A stretch of 64,000 bases of DNA from Arthrobacter sp. SX1312 (GCF_002929295.1 NZ_PJIM01000002.1:454191-518190), one strand, 5' to 3'. Counted from the first letter of the stretch, positions 25,134 through 34,394 are shown. The notes: a model not told the origin generated them from the letters alone. A program made the numbers and translations.

Positions 25134-26950
25134 GGCCCACATCAGGCATCACCCTGGGCGGCAGGTTCGAACTGACCGAGCGGATCGCCATCGGCGGGAT
25201 GGGCGAGGTGTGGAAGGCCCGGGACCAGATCCTCGGCCGCGTCGTTGCGATCAAGATCCTCAAGGAGGAGTACTCCGGCGATCCCGCGTTCCTCAACCGC
25301 TTCCGGGCCGAGGCCCGCCACACGGCGCTGCTGAACCACGAGGGCATCGCGAACGTCTTCGACTACGGCGAGGAAGGCGGATCCGCGTACCTCGTGATGG
25401 AGCTCGTTCCCGGGCAGCCGCTCTCGGCCGTCATCGAGAAGGAACAGGTGCTCTCCCCGGACCGCACGCTCTCCATCGTCGGACAGACTGCCACGGCTCT
25501 CGCCGTCGCGCACCGGCAGGGCCTGGTGCACCGTGATGTGAAGCCGGGCAACATCCTCGTGATGCCGGACAGCCGCGTCAAGATCACCGACTTCGGTATC
25601 GCCCGGCTGGCTGATCAGGTACCGCTGACCGCGACGGGGCAGGTCATGGGGACGGCGCAGTACCTCGCGCCCGAGCAGGCGACCGGCCAGCCGGCAACGG
25701 GCTCCTCCGACATCTACGCACTCGGCGTGATCGGGTACGAACTGCTGGCCGGACGACGCCCGTTCTCCGGCGAGTCGCAGATCGCGATCGCCCTCGCGCA
25801 GGTCAACGACGCCCCGCCGCCGCTCCCGCAATCCATCCCACGTCCGGTCCGGGCGCTCATCGGATCCATGCTGGCCAAGGACCCTGCCGATCGACCCCGC
25901 GACGCCGAATCCCTCGCGCGCGCCGTCGATGCCATCCGCGCCGGTGACATCCGTGCGGCGGAGGCGGCCGTCCCGGGGCTGCTGTCCTTCGCGGCGGACT
26001 ACGACAGCGCGACCGCGGCGATTCCCCGCCAGGACACGCAGGCGACCACGGCGGTACCGGCACCGACGACGTCGGCACTGCCCACGGTCGCCGCACCTGC
26101 CGCAGCCGGTGCGGCGGCCGGCCTCGCTGCCTCGCGCGGCTGGTCGGAGGACGATCTCGACGCGGTGCCCGCACCGCCGGACCGCGACGAGGACGAGAAC
26201 CGCCGGAGCCCGTGGCTGATCCCGCTGATCGTGCTTCTCCTGCTGGCCCTCGGCGCCATCGCCTTCCTGGTCCTGCAGCCCCTGCTGGCAGGGGGCGAGG
26301 ACCCCGCGCCGGTGGAGACGAGCACCTCCGCGGCGCCGGCGACGTCCCGCACGCCCTCGTCAACACCGTCGCCCACCTCGGCGTCACCGTCCCCGTCTCC
26401 GAGCACCACGGAGGCCGACCAGGTGGTCATCACCCCGAGCCAGTACCTGGGCCGGCCCGAGGCAGAGGTCTCGGCGGAACTGGGAGGCCTCGGGTTCCGC
26501 GTGGAAGCGCAGCGGGAGTCGTCCGCCGAGTACGCCGAGGGGTTGGTGATCGGCGTCGCCCCCGTCGGAGCACTGAGCCCGGGGGAGACCGTCACCCTCA
26601 CCGTGTCGACCGGACCGGAGCAGGCCACGGTCCCGGCGGGACTTCAGGGACGGACCGTGGCGGAGGTCGAGGCCGCCCTCGTGGAACTCGGACTGCGGCC
26701 CGTGAATGCGGGCAGTGAGGAATCGACGCAGCCCGAGGGAACGGTCCTGCGGACGAACCCGGGACCCGGCGCCGAGGTGCCGGTCGACAGCGAGGTGAGC
26801 TACGTCGTCTCGTCCGGCCCTCCGCCGACCCAGGCGCCTGCGCCGACCCCGCCACCGGTGGCTCCGACGACGCCGTCGGCGACGGCCGCGGCCCAGCAGC
26901 CGGTGACCCCGTCGCCCACACCGACACCGACAGCCAGTTCCGGTCCGTGA
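25130..26950 (+). CDS. pknA: PknA-type Ser/Thr kinase with two PASTA domains
   Basis: The 606-residue receptor kinase has a Gly-loop ([11 protein letters not shown]), a catalytic HRDVKPGN near residue 134, DFG, and an activation-loop [16 protein letters not shown] transmembrane helix is at about 362-384 ([20 protein letters not shown]). After a Ser/Thr/Pro linker come two PASTA-like repeats (about 440-570) and a Pro/Thr-rich end. Mycobacterial PknA has no PASTA domains; paired PASTA kinases are common in Micrococcaceae. It overlaps pbpA and is 34 bases from pknB. Confidence 0.9.
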   Translation: MRPTSGITLGGRFELTERIAIGGMGEVWKARDQILGRVVAIKILKEEYSGDPAFLNRFRAEARHTALLNHEGIANVFDYGEEGGSAYLVMELVPGQPLSAVIEKEQVLSPDRTLSIVGQTATALAVAHRQGLVHRDVKPGNILVMPDSRVKITDFGIARLADQVPLTATGQVMGTAQYLAPEQATGQPATGSSDIYALGVIGYELLAGRRPFSGESQIAIALAQVNDAPPPLPQSIPRPVRALIGSMLAKDPADRPRDAESLARAVDAIRAGDIRAAEAAVPGLLSFAADYDSATAAIPRQDTQATTAVPAPTTSALPTVAAPAAAGAAAGLAASRGWSEDDLDAVPAPPDRDEDENRRSPWLIPLIVLLLLALGAIAFLVLQPLLAGGEDPAPVETSTSAAPATSRTPSSTPSPTSASPSPSPSTTEADQVVITPSQYLGRPEAEVSAELGGLGFRVEAQRESSAEYAEGLVIGVAPVGALSPGETVTLTVSTGPEQATVPAGLQGRTVAEVEAALVELGLRPVNAGSEESTQPEGTVLRTNPGPGAEVPVDSEVSYVVSSGPPPTQAPAPTPPPVAPTTPSATAAAQQPVTPSPTPTPTASSGP

Positions 26951-26984
26951 CCTGCGACCCGAGACGGCGCCGGAAGGAGGCGAC

Positions 26985-28934
26985 GTGACAACCACCGAGC
27001 GCATCCTGAACGGGCGCTACGAGGTCCGTGAGCTGATCGGCCGCGGCGGCATGGCCGATGTGTACAGGGGCGTCGACCTGCGCCTCGGCCGGTCGGTCGC
27101 CATCAAGGTGCTGCGCGAGGACCTCGCGAGGGATCCGCTCTTCCAGGCGAGGTTCAGGCGGGAGGCCCAGGCCGTGGCCGGGCTGAACAATCCGAGCATC
27201 GTGGCGGTGTACGACACGGGTGAGGAGGAGATCCCCGATCGGCCGCAGCACGAGGTGCGGGTCCCGTTCATCGTCATGGAGTACGTGGAGGGGCTCACCC
27301 TGCGCGATCACGTCAAGGCCGGCAACCTCACCCCGGAGAACGCCGTCACCTATGTGGCGGGCGTCCTCCGCGCGCTCGAGTACAGCCACCGGGCGGGCAT
27401 CGTCCACCGTGACATCAAGCCCGCCAACGTGATGATCACGCCCGCCGGCGCCGTCAAGGTCATGGATTTCGGGATCGCCCGCGCCATCGCTGATTCACAG
27501 GCCACCATGACCCAGACGCAGGCCGTGCTGGGGACGGCGCAGTACCTCTCGCCCGAACAGGCGCGCGGTGAGACCGTCGATGCGCGGAGCGACCTGTACT
27601 CGACCGGCTGCCTGCTGTTCGAGCTGCTCACCGGACGACCACCGTTCATCGGCGACAGTCCCGTCTCCGTCGCCTACCAGCACGTGCGGGAGGCACCACC
27701 TCTCGCGAGCAGCCTGAACCCCGAGGTGACCCCGGCGCTCGACTCCGTGCTCGCCAGGGCGCTCCAGAAGGACCGTGACCACCGGTTCCGGGACGCGGCC
27801 GCATTCCGGGGCGCACTGCTCGACGCCGGACGCGGCGTGGTCCTCGCTGCTGCTGCGACGGACGCAACGGAGATGATGGACGTCACGGCGTCGCGGACCT
27901 ACCCTGCAACCCTGGGTGCGTCCGCATCCGGCGGACCGAGTACGCGCGCCATGGACAGGGTCCCGGGCGACCAGCCACCGGCGGCACTGGATCACCACCC
28001 GGACGAGGACCCCGACGACCGGCTCGATATCCTGCGGGACAGGGACGAGGCGGACGAGCGGAAGGATCGACGGCGCCGGGCCTCCCGAGCTGCCTGGAGC
28101 ACCGTGTTCTTCGTGGCGGTGTTGCTCGTGCTGACAGCCGGCTTCTTCGTCATCACCTCCATGAACAACCGGCCCGTCGAGGACGTGGCGACGGTCAGTG
28201 TGCCCGAACTGATCGGTATGCCGGAGGGCGACGCCCGGGACGCCATCGTGGATGCGGGCCTTGTTCCGTCCTCGGACGAGGAGTTCAACGCCTCGGTCGA
28301 CGCAGGGGACGTCGTCGCCTCCGACCCGGCGGCGGGGGCGTCGGTCGAGCCGGACTCCCGCGTGAACATCACGGTGTCCCTCGGCCCCGCGAATGTGGTG
28401 CTGCCCGATTCCCTCCCCGGCCTCACGGAGTCCTCTGCACGCGATGCGCTCGAAGGCCTGCGCCTGAAGGGTGGCAACGTCACCGAGGAGACCAGTGCCA
28501 CCGTCGCGCAGGGGCGTGTCATCACCACGAATCCACAGCCCGGACAGTCCGTGCCGGTCGGCAGCGCGGTGGACCTCGTACTCTCCAGCGGCAGGGTGAC
28601 GGTTCCCCTGCTCACCGACCTCTCGATCGCGCAGGCACAGGCCCTGCTCGAGGACCCGGCGGTACAGCTGCCCTTCAGCGTCCGTGAGATCGAGAACAGC
28701 GTGGTACAGCCCGGTGTCATCACGGCACAGTCGGAGCCCGCACGGTCCCAGGTCCCGCAGGGCACGGAGATCGTCCTCACCGTCGCGAAAGCCCCGGCCG
28801 AACCCACCCAGGAACCCACCCCGGAACCCACCCAGGAACCCACCCCGGTGCCCGCCGACCCGCCGACCGACCAGCCGCAGGGTCGGCCGACGGGAGAGCA
28901 GTCGGAACCGCGGCCGACGGAGGACGGCGACTAG
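26985..28934 (+). CDS. pknB: PknB, PASTA-domain Ser/Thr kinase
   Basis: The 649-residue kinase starts with GTG after GGAAGGAGG. The kinase domain has GRGGMADVYRGVD, HRDIKPAN near residue 140, DFGIARA and GTAQYLSPEQ. A transmembrane helix is at about 371-392 (VFFVAVLLVLTAGFFVI). Three PASTA repeats (about 403-605) and a Pro/Glu/Thr-rich tail follow. PASTA domains sense muropeptides or lipid II at the septum, and the kinase phosphorylates growth and division proteins opposed by PstP. The stop overlaps the convergent pabA stop (CTAG). Confidence 0.95.
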   Translation: MTTTERILNGRYEVRELIGRGGMADVYRGVDLRLGRSVAIKVLREDLARDPLFQARFRREAQAVAGLNNPSIVAVYDTGEEEIPDRPQHEVRVPFIVMEYVEGLTLRDHVKAGNLTPENAVTYVAGVLRALEYSHRAGIVHRDIKPANVMITPAGAVKVMDFGIARAIADSQATMTQTQAVLGTAQYLSPEQARGETVDARSDLYSTGCLLFELLTGRPPFIGDSPVSVAYQHVREAPPLASSLNPEVTPALDSVLARALQKDRDHRFRDAAAFRGALLDAGRGVVLAAAATDATEMMDVTASRTYPATLGASASGGPSTRAMDRVPGDQPPAALDHHPDEDPDDRLDILRDRDEADERKDRRRRASRAAWSTVFFVAVLLVLTAGFFVITSMNNRPVEDVATVSVPELIGMPEGDARDAIVDAGLVPSSDEEFNASVDAGDVVASDPAAGASVEPDSRVNITVSLGPANVVLPDSLPGLTESSARDALEGLRLKGGNVTEETSATVAQGRVITTNPQPGQSVPVGSAVDLVLSSGRVTVPLLTDLSIAQAQALLEDPAVQLPFSVREIENSVVQPGVITAQSEPARSQVPQGTEIVLTVAKAPAEPTQEPTPEPTQEPTPVPADPPTDQPQGRPTGEQSEPRPTEDGD

Positions 28935-29575
28935 CGGGCGATCAGCGGGCTGAGTCCTGCCGACAGGGTGGCTGCACCCTCGAGGCCCAGGGATTCGAGC
29001 CAGTTGCCGAGCATTCGGTACCCGCCCTCGGTCAGGACCGATTCCGGATGGAACTGGACACCGCACAGCGGCGCGCTGCGGTGTTCCAGGCCCATGATGA
29101 TGCCACTGGCCGTGCGGGCCGTGACCGAGAGCTCGTCCGGGACGTCGTCACTGACGGCCGCGAGCGAGTGGTAACGCGTCGCCGTGACCGGTGAGGGGAG
29201 CCCTGCGAACACACTGGTGGCATCGTGTTCCACCAGGGAGGTCTTGCCGTGCATCAGCTCGGGCGCATGGGTGACCGTTCCGCCGTACGCCTCCGCGAGC
29301 GCCTGATGACCGAGGCAGACCCCGAGCATGGGCTTGGCGTTCTCGCCGCACCACCTGATGAGGTCGACGCACACCCCCGCATCGGCGGGTGTCCCCGGGC
29401 CGGGTGAGATCAGGACCCCATCGCGGGAGGCTGCCATCTCCTGCACTTCGGCGAGTGTGAGGTCGTCGTTGCGGACCACTGTCGTCTCCGCGCCGAGTTC
29501 CTGCAGATAGCCGACCAGCGTATAGACGAAGCTGTCGTAGTTGTCGACGACGAGGATTCGGGTGGTGTCAGCCAT
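28931..29575 (-). CDS. pabA: Class I glutamine amidotransferase (PabA/TrpG type)
   Basis: The 214-residue subunit releases ammonia from glutamine for aminodeoxychorismate or anthranilate synthase. Visible motifs are ILVVDNYDSFVYTLVGYLQE, SPGPGTP, the nucleophile elbow GVCLGHQA with the catalytic Cys, and VQFHPESV with the catalytic His/Glu. It is convergent with pknB with a 4-base overlap. In mycobacteria the same position holds trpG/pabA. Which synthase it serves cannot be decided here because no partner component I gene is nearby. Confidence 0.92.
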   Translation of the reverse strand: MADTTRILVVDNYDSFVYTLVGYLQELGAETTVVRNDDLTLAEVQEMAASRDGVLISPGPGTPADAGVCVDLIRWCGENAKPMLGVCLGHQALAEAYGGTVTHAPELMHGKTSLVEHDATSVFAGLPSPVTATRYHSLAAVSDDVPDELSVTARTASGIIMGLEHRSAPLCGVQFHPESVLTEGGYRMLGNWLESLGLEGAATLSAGLSPLIAR

Positions 29576-29578
29576 GAG

Positions 29579-29740
29579 CTAGGGGGAACCAATCGTTGAG
29601 TCTGTGAGCGGGGTGAACTGGGAGACCCGGGGGAACACGAAGAGCATCAGCATCGCGACGCCCACGAGGGCCAGGACCATGGAGAGGATGATGCGCAGCC
29701 ATCGCGGTCCGGGGAGGGTCCGGAAGATCCATCCGTACAT
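29579..29740 (-). CDS. Small single-span membrane protein
   Basis: A 53-residue frame starts MYGWIFRTLPGPRWLRIILS. It has an amphipathic N-terminus and one transmembrane helix (ILSMVLALVGVAMLMLFVF), followed by a short polar end. It ends 3 bases before the start of pabA on the same strand, so co-transcription is likely. Small proteins of this form occur between sortase and pabA/trpG genes in related actinobacteria, as far as I recall. Function unknown. Confidence 0.65.
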   Translation of the reverse strand: MYGWIFRTLPGPRWLRIILSMVLALVGVAMLMLFVFPRVSQFTPLTDSTIGSP

Positions 29741-29745
29741 CGTGA

Positions 29746-29904
29746 CTATCCCTGTCCTGCCGCGCGGGCTACCTGCTCGGTGATCTCGGGTGGGGGCACA
29801 GCGTCCGAGGGACGCGAGGATTCCAGCACCGAGTAAGCAATACTACGCTCCTGCGTGCCGAACCTCGGATTGCAGCTCGTCAGGGTGAGGATCCGGTCCA
29901 CCGC
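29746..29904 (-). pseudogene. C-terminal remnant of a class E sortase
   Basis: The frame contains RILTLTSCNPRFGTQERSIA. This is the sortase active-site strand with catalytic Cys (TLTSC) and, a few residues later, the conserved Arg, as in class E sortases (TLTTC.P.F...ER). Only about 50 residues remain of a usual 200-280. The catalytic His domain, the N-terminal membrane anchor and the rest of the barrel are not encoded upstream, where the minus-strand frames are low-complexity. In related genomes an intact sortase sits at this position, so I infer a deletion. Confidence 0.7.
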
Positions 29905-30175
29905 TCTGCTCCGGGCTCCGCGGGGACCGACGGCGGCGCTCCGGACGCTCCCTGGCCGCCGGGTTGCGCAACGCAGCATCGACGGCCGACCTGACCACTG
30001 CCGCTCCTGCCTCCGGTTGCACGGGTATCGGGCGGTTCTTGGCTAGAATCGTGGGGATAACCGGGCCGCCCGACGTTGTTCTCCTTCAGGATAGCCTGCG
30101 GGTCCGGGCATGGAATGGCGGCCGGTACGACCACCGGCGCAGCTGACCGCAGCCGTGCCCTGCCGAGGAGAAACC

Positions 30176-30424
30176 GTGCCCGAGTCGAAGCCCCGTAAGA
30201 GAGCCAGGTCCGCCGCTCCCGCCGTGAAGTCCTCACAGCCGAAGCCGAACCCTGTCTGGTACAAGCCCGTCATGTTCGGTCTCATGATCATCGGCCTGCT
30301 CTGGATCATCACGTTCTACATCTCGGAAGCCCGCTTCCCGGTCGAGGCCTGGGGGTCGTGGAACATCCTTGCCGGATTCGGCATCGCGATCGTCGGGTTC
30401 CTCATGACGACGCGCTGGCGGTAG
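30176..30424 (+). CDS. crgA: CrgA, cell-division protein
   Basis: The GTG at 30176 follows GAGGAG. The 82-residue product has a basic N-terminus and two transmembrane helices (VMFGLMIIGLLWIITFYI; WNILAGFGIAIVGFLMTT) with an EARFPVEAWG-type loop between, the CrgA pattern. CrgA recruits FtsI, FtsQ and other divisome parts in actinobacteria and delays septation in Streptomyces. A TAGAAT hexamer at about 30044-30049 is a plausible -10 element. The pkn-crgA neighbourhood is conserved. Confidence 0.92.
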   Translation: MPESKPRKRARSAAPAVKSSQPKPNPVWYKPVMFGLMIIGLLWIITFYISEARFPVEAWGSWNILAGFGIAIVGFLMTTRWR

Positions 30425-30486
30425 ACGCACGTCGGCGATGGGCGGCGGAACGCCCTCCACGCTCTGTACACATGGTGTGTAGAAAG

Positions 30487-30616
30487 TTATCCACAGATGT
30501 GCACAGAAATGTTGATGATCCGGGGAAGGGCCCGAAAATCCGGTCCAAGGCTTATCCACAGCTGTGGAATTACATGTGTGTAAGTTATCCCCCGTGTGGA
30601 TAAAGGGTGTGGACAA
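30487..30616. other. DnaA-box cluster between crgA and rhomboid gene
   Basis: Within 130 bases lie TTATCCACA at 30487-30495 and 30552-30560 (plus), TTATCCACA at 30595-30603 (minus), TTGTCCACA at 30608-30616 (minus) and a weaker TTATCCCCC at 30585-30593. Four of the five match the actinobacterial DnaA-box consensus exactly. The canonical oriC is 14 kb away. No gene overlaps the cluster. It could titrate DnaA or regulate the flanking genes. Confidence 0.8.
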
Positions 30617-30619
30617 CTA

Positions 30620-30654
30620 GGGGAGGGCCGGCGCGATGTGCGCCGACCCTCCCC
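30620..30654 (-). terminator. Hairpin at the end of the rhomboid gene
   Basis: A 15-base stem (GGGGAGGGCCGGCGC against GCGCCGACCCTCCCC, one mismatch) lies about 27 bases after the rhomboid stop on the minus strand. It separates that gene from the DnaA-box cluster. Confidence 0.6.
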
Positions 30655-30680
30655 GAATTCGTTCCCCTGGATGTGCGTCC

Positions 30681-31556
30681 CTAGAACGGGAGGAGGGAGA
30701 CTCCCAGCAGGGTCAGCAGGAGCAGGAGCACGACGACGCCTCCCAGCCCCAGCCACTGGAGCCGTGCCTGGCGGGGACCGCGTGGGACGTACGCGATCAC
30801 CGCGGCGCACGCAGCGCCGGCAACGAGCCCGCCCAGATGGGCCTGCCATGCGATCGATGGCACCAGGAATCCCAGCGCGGCGTTGATGGCGATCAGGACG
30901 ACGATCTGCCGTACGTCGCCGCCCCGCTTCCGCTGGACGATGAAGAGCGCTCCGAACAGTCCGAACACCGCGCCGGAGGCGCCGACGACGCCCTGTCCGG
31001 GGTTCCCGGACAACAGCAGGACGCCGACGGATCCGCCCAGGGCGGAGATCAGGTACAGCGCGAGGAACCTCGCCCGTCCCAGCGCCGGCTCCAGGACCTT
31101 CCCCAGGATGTAGAGCGCGTACATGTTGAAGGCGATGTGGAGGAACGAGCCCGGTGAATGGAGGAACGCAGCCGTCAGCATGCGCCAGGGCTGGGCCGGC
31201 ACGGCCCCCTCGACGCCGGCCGTGAAGAACGGCGCGTAGATGAAAGCGTTGGTCACCCCGGGCAGCACCAGCTGCAGCAGGAAGACCACCACGCAGATGC
31301 CGATCAGCGTGTAGGTCACGATGCTGGTGTCCCCGCGCACGACCCCACCGAAAGCATTGCGGTGGACCGGGGCGCCGGCGGCCTGCTCCCGTACGCACTC
31401 CACGCACTGGAAACCGACCGCCGCCGGCCTCTGGCACTCTGCGCACGCAGGCCGGTCGCACCTCTGGCATCTCACATAGCTGACGCGGTCAGGGTGGCGT
31501 GGACAGACCGGGGCCTGCCGGCTTCCGGCGTCGGGCGCGGGGACACCATAGGACAT
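30681..31556 (-). CDS. Rhomboid-family intramembrane serine protease
   Basis: The 291-residue product starts MSYGVPAPDAGSRQ. It has an N-terminal zinc-ribbon-like cysteine cluster (CPRHPD, CQRC, CAEC, CVEC within residues 17-55) and then about six to seven transmembrane helices. The rhomboid active site is visible: HIAFNMYAL, GASGAVFGLFGA with the catalytic Ser, and a later HLGGL with the catalytic His. It cleaves membrane proteins inside the bilayer; substrates are unknown. It lies 5 bases downstream of the cyclophilin gene and is probably co-transcribed. Confidence 0.88.
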   Translation of the reverse strand: MSYGVPAPDAGSRQAPVCPRHPDRVSYVRCQRCDRPACAECQRPAAVGFQCVECVREQAAGAPVHRNAFGGVVRGDTSIVTYTLIGICVVVFLLQLVLPGVTNAFIYAPFFTAGVEGAVPAQPWRMLTAAFLHSPGSFLHIAFNMYALYILGKVLEPALGRARFLALYLISALGGSVGVLLLSGNPGQGVVGASGAVFGLFGALFIVQRKRGGDVRQIVVLIAINAALGFLVPSIAWQAHLGGLVAGAACAAVIAYVPRGPRQARLQWLGLGGVVVLLLLLTLLGVSLLPF

Positions 31557-31561
31557 CTGGG

Positions 31562-32104
31562 TTAGAGCTGTTCCACGGTGATGCTCTTGATGACGACGTC
31601 CTCCAGGGGCTTGTCCCTCATGTCGGTGGCGATCGAGTTCAGCTTGTCGACCACCGCACGCGATCCCTCGTCGGTGACGTCGCCGAAGATGGTGTGCTTG
31701 CCCTGCAGCCATGTGGTGGGGACGGAGGTGATGAAGAACTGCGAGCCGTTGGTACCGCGCCCACCCTGGGTGCCGGCGTTCGCCATCGCCAGCTTGTAGG
31801 GCTCCTTGAAGGAGAGATCCGGGTTGATCTCGTCGTCGAACTTGTAGCCGGGGCCGCCTGTGCCCTGGCCCAGGGGATCCCCGCCCTGGATCATGAAGTC
31901 CCTGATGATGCGGTGGAAGATCGTCCCGTCGTAGAGGGGAGCAGTGCTCTCCTCGCCGGTCTGCGGGTGGGTCCAGGCGATCTCACCGGTCGCGAGGCCC
32001 ACGAAGTTCTTGACCGTCTTCGGCGCGTGGTTGCCGAAGAGGTTCACCTCGATGTCGCCCTGGTTGGTGTGGATGGTCGCTTTTGCTGTCGGAATAGCAG
32101 TCAT
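31562..32104 (-). CDS. ppiA: Cyclophilin-type peptidyl-prolyl isomerase
   Basis: The 180-residue cytoplasmic cyclophilin has IEVNLFGNHAPKTVKNFVGL, then FHRIIRDFMIQGGDP with the catalytic Arg, a GSQFFI block and HTIFGDV. No signal peptide is present. It speeds cis-trans isomerisation of proline bonds during folding. In mycobacteria ppiA also sits near crgA and a rhomboid gene close to oriC, which supports the symbol. Confidence 0.93.
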   Translation of the reverse strand: MTAIPTAKATIHTNQGDIEVNLFGNHAPKTVKNFVGLATGEIAWTHPQTGEESTAPLYDGTIFHRIIRDFMIQGGDPLGQGTGGPGYKFDDEINPDLSFKEPYKLAMANAGTQGGRGTNGSQFFITSVPTTWLQGKHTIFGDVTDEGSRAVVDKLNSIATDMRDKPLEDVVIKSITVEQL

Positions 32105-32269
32105 CAGGCCATTCTTCCACGCGGCATCTGACAATAAGCTGGAGCAGGGCCATTCCGCGCACAGTGAAACGGCACCGTCGCCGAGCACTGACCTACCGGC
32201 CGGATAGCACCGTCTGCCCATGCAACGTAGGCTGATCAAAACGAGTAACCACCCCCCTTGGAGGTTTTT

Positions 32270-33217
32270 GTGAAGAAGAACGTACGCGCTACCCACGAAC
32301 TCGAAGAAGGCGTCGCACTCGGACTGGCAGCAGCTGCCGGACTGGCCGCCGCACGCGAATGGGCCACACCACGCGTCGACGCCGCGTACGAGTGGGCGAA
32401 GCCACGATGGGAGAAGGGCAGGGAGACCGCCGGACCCGCACTGCAGGTCACAGTCCGCAAGGCCACGGAGGGAATCTCCGGTGGTATCGCCGGTGGTATC
32501 GCTGTCGTCGCGCCGAAGATCCAGGACGGTATCGACAAGGTCGGTCCGCGCATCTCGCAGGTCATCGACGACACCACGCCGAAAATCCAGGGCACCCTCG
32601 ACAAGGCGGCGCCGGCACTGAACTCGGCGAAGGTCAAGGTGGTCGACGACTACCTGCCGACGCTGTCCATCAGGTTGGGCGAGGCAGCGGACACCGCGTC
32701 CCGCTCGCTCGCCTCCGCACATGTGCCGCCCGCGGTCGAGAAGGCCGTCATTCGGATCACGGGTGACAAGAAGGCGGTCAAGAAGGCCCAGAAGCGACTG
32801 GTAGCTGCCACGCTGCAGGCCTCCAAGGACCTGAAGAAGAGCCAGCGACGCAGCAAGGGCAAGGGCTGGCTCATCGTCGGCATCGTCCTGAGCGCACTCG
32901 TGGCCGGCGTCGCCGTCTGGCGGGCATCGAAGCCCGTCGAGGACCCCTGGAAGACGCCGGCTCCGATCAAGGCAGCTCCTGCTCCGGCATCGAGCGCCAA
33001 GACCCAGGAGGCCAAGGACGTCGTCACGTCCGTCAAGGAAGCGGCTGATCGTGCCGCCGCCTCGGAAGGCACCACCAAGAGTACCCCCGTGAGCGGTGCC
33101 AAGGATGACAGCAAGAACACGGCAGCGGATGCGGCTCAGACCGTTGCCGACAAGGCGAAGGACGCCACGGAGGCAGCCAAGCACGCCAAGCCGTCGGACG
33201 GCGACTCGAAAGCCTGA
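32270..33217 (+). CDS. Helical membrane-anchored protein of unknown function
   Basis: The GTG at 32270 follows TTGGAGG. The 315-residue protein is Ala/Lys-rich and helical. Its N-terminal half resembles amphipathic apolipoprotein-like repeats (WAKPRWEKGRETAGPALQVT, then IQDGIDKVGPRISQVIDDTT). A transmembrane helix lies at about residues 203-220 (GWLIVGIVLSALVAGVAVW), and a low-complexity Ala/Lys/Thr/Asp C-terminus follows. Similar proteins are common near oriC in Micrococcaceae and carry only a hypothetical name. It is divergent from ppiA and ends at a strong terminator. Confidence 0.65.
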   Translation: MKKNVRATHELEEGVALGLAAAAGLAAAREWATPRVDAAYEWAKPRWEKGRETAGPALQVTVRKATEGISGGIAGGIAVVAPKIQDGIDKVGPRISQVIDDTTPKIQGTLDKAAPALNSAKVKVVDDYLPTLSIRLGEAADTASRSLASAHVPPAVEKAVIRITGDKKAVKKAQKRLVAATLQASKDLKKSQRRSKGKGWLIVGIVLSALVAGVAVWRASKPVEDPWKTPAPIKAAPAPASSAKTQEAKDVVTSVKEAADRAAASEGTTKSTPVSGAKDDSKNTAADAAQTVADKAKDATEAAKHAKPSDGDSKA

Positions 33218-33234
33218 CAGCGCAGCACCGCACG

Positions 33235-33268
33235 GAGGAAACCCCGGCCCATGGGCCGGGGTTTCCTC
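33235..33268. terminator. Perfect 34-bp palindromic terminator
   Basis: A 17-bp arm (GAGGAAACCCCGGCCCA) meets its exact complement, beginning 17 bases after the stop of the 32270 gene. It is flanked on the other side by the convergent EamA gene, so it may work in both directions. Confidence 0.8.
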
Positions 33269-33312
33269 ACTTAACGTCTATCACGCGCACCGCATATAAC
33301 CACCACGGACTA

Positions 33313-34233
33313 TTACCGACCACCCAGTCCGGGCGGTGGCGCTGTCGCGGTCCCGGGGTCGACCGGGGAAAGGCGCGCCTTCCGCCGCTGCTGGCCGCGG
33401 ATGACGACGGCGAGGCCGACGAGGATGAGGATCAGCCCACCGTAGGTCCCGAGCGGGAGCTGCTCGCCGAGGAACACTGCCGCAAGGATCGCAGCCCCCG
33501 GGATCTCGAGCAGGATGATCATGGAGACGACAAGCGGGCTCATGACCGCCAGGAGGTGGTTGAAGACGGAGTGTCCCATGATCTGCGCCAGCAGTGTCAC
33601 GGCGAGGATGCCCGCCCAGGCAGCAGGGCTGAAGCCGACGATCGGCTGCCCGGTAGCGGCACACAGGACCACCAGGATCAGTGCACAGGCGCCGTAGCAG
33701 AGCGTGGTGTAGGTCCCCGTGGACAGGGTCCGCCGGGCGGCAGCTCCGGCCATCTGGTAGACCGCGGCCAGGGCTCCGCCGGCGAGGGCCAGCAGGTCGC
33801 CGAGGAGCGCCTCCCGCGACAGCGAGAGATCGAACCCGGTGATGATGACGACTCCCACGAAGGCGACTCCGAGGCCCGCGACCACGGCCGCCTGCGGTCG
33901 CGATCCCAGCAGGGCGTTGAAGAGTGCGATCCATGCGACCTGGAGGCACACCAGAGCCGTGGCAGCCGCAACGGACGTCAGTTTCAACGCGGTGATGAAG
34001 CATGCGAAGTGGAGGGCGAGCGCCACGGCGGCAATACCGAGCCGCCGGTACTCTGCACGCGTCAGGGCGGCGAACTCGGCCCTCTTGGACACGAGCGCTG
34101 GCCCTCCCATCAGGGCAGCCCCGAGCAGATTGCGCCAGAAAGCGATGGCCAGGACCGGCGCGGCGGTTGCCGCCATGATCGGTCCGGACGCCGATACCCC
34201 GATGACGCCGAGGATCGAGAGGAAGATAGTCAC
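33313..34233 (-). CDS. EamA/DMT-superfamily transporter
   Basis: From the GTG at 34233 the product is about 306 residues with ten hydrophobic helices in two EamA repeats. The first begins VIGVSASGPIMAATAAPVLA and has FWRNLLGAAL. The second has the late LAVMSPLVVSMIILLEIPGA and AAVFLGEQL, the usual second-repeat signature. Drug/metabolite exporters of this type move amino acids or other small molecules; the substrate is not readable here. A start 18 bases earlier (34251) is possible. Confidence 0.88.
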   Translation of the reverse strand: MTIFLSILGVIGVSASGPIMAATAAPVLAIAFWRNLLGAALMGGPALVSKRAEFAALTRAEYRRLGIAAVALALHFACFITALKLTSVAAATALVCLQVAWIALFNALLGSRPQAAVVAGLGVAFVGVVIITGFDLSLSREALLGDLLALAGGALAAVYQMAGAAARRTLSTGTYTTLCYGACALILVVLCAATGQPIVGFSPAAWAGILAVTLLAQIMGHSVFNHLLAVMSPLVVSMIILLEIPGAAILAAVFLGEQLPLGTYGGLILILVGLAVVIRGQQRRKARLSPVDPGTATAPPPGLGGR

Positions 34234-34287
34234 CCGGCAACTGTAGGGCACGGCACAGGCGGCCCATCATCCACTCCATGAACGCGA

Positions 34288-34314
34288 AAAGCCCCGGCCG
34301 GTAGCCGGGGCTTT
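34288..34314 (-). terminator. Terminator after tRNA-Ala
   Basis: AAAGCCCCGGC pairs with GCCGGGGCTTT around a 5-base loop, and on the minus strand the stem is followed by TTTTC. It lies 8 bases beyond the 3' end of tRNA-Ala and fits as its terminator. Confidence 0.7.
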
Positions 34315-34321
34315 CCTTCGG

Positions 34322-34394
34322 TGGAGGCACGGGGACTCGAACCCCGAACCCCCTGCTTGCAAAGCAGGTGCGCTACCAATTGCGCCATGCCCCC
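34322..34394 (-). tRNA. tRNA-Ala (TGC)
   Basis: The minus strand gives a 73-nt cloverleaf with anticodon loop UUUGCAA (anticodon UGC). The acceptor stem is GGGGGCA/UGCCUCC with the G3-U70 pair, the alanine identity element. The discriminator is A and CCA is not encoded. Confidence 0.93.
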
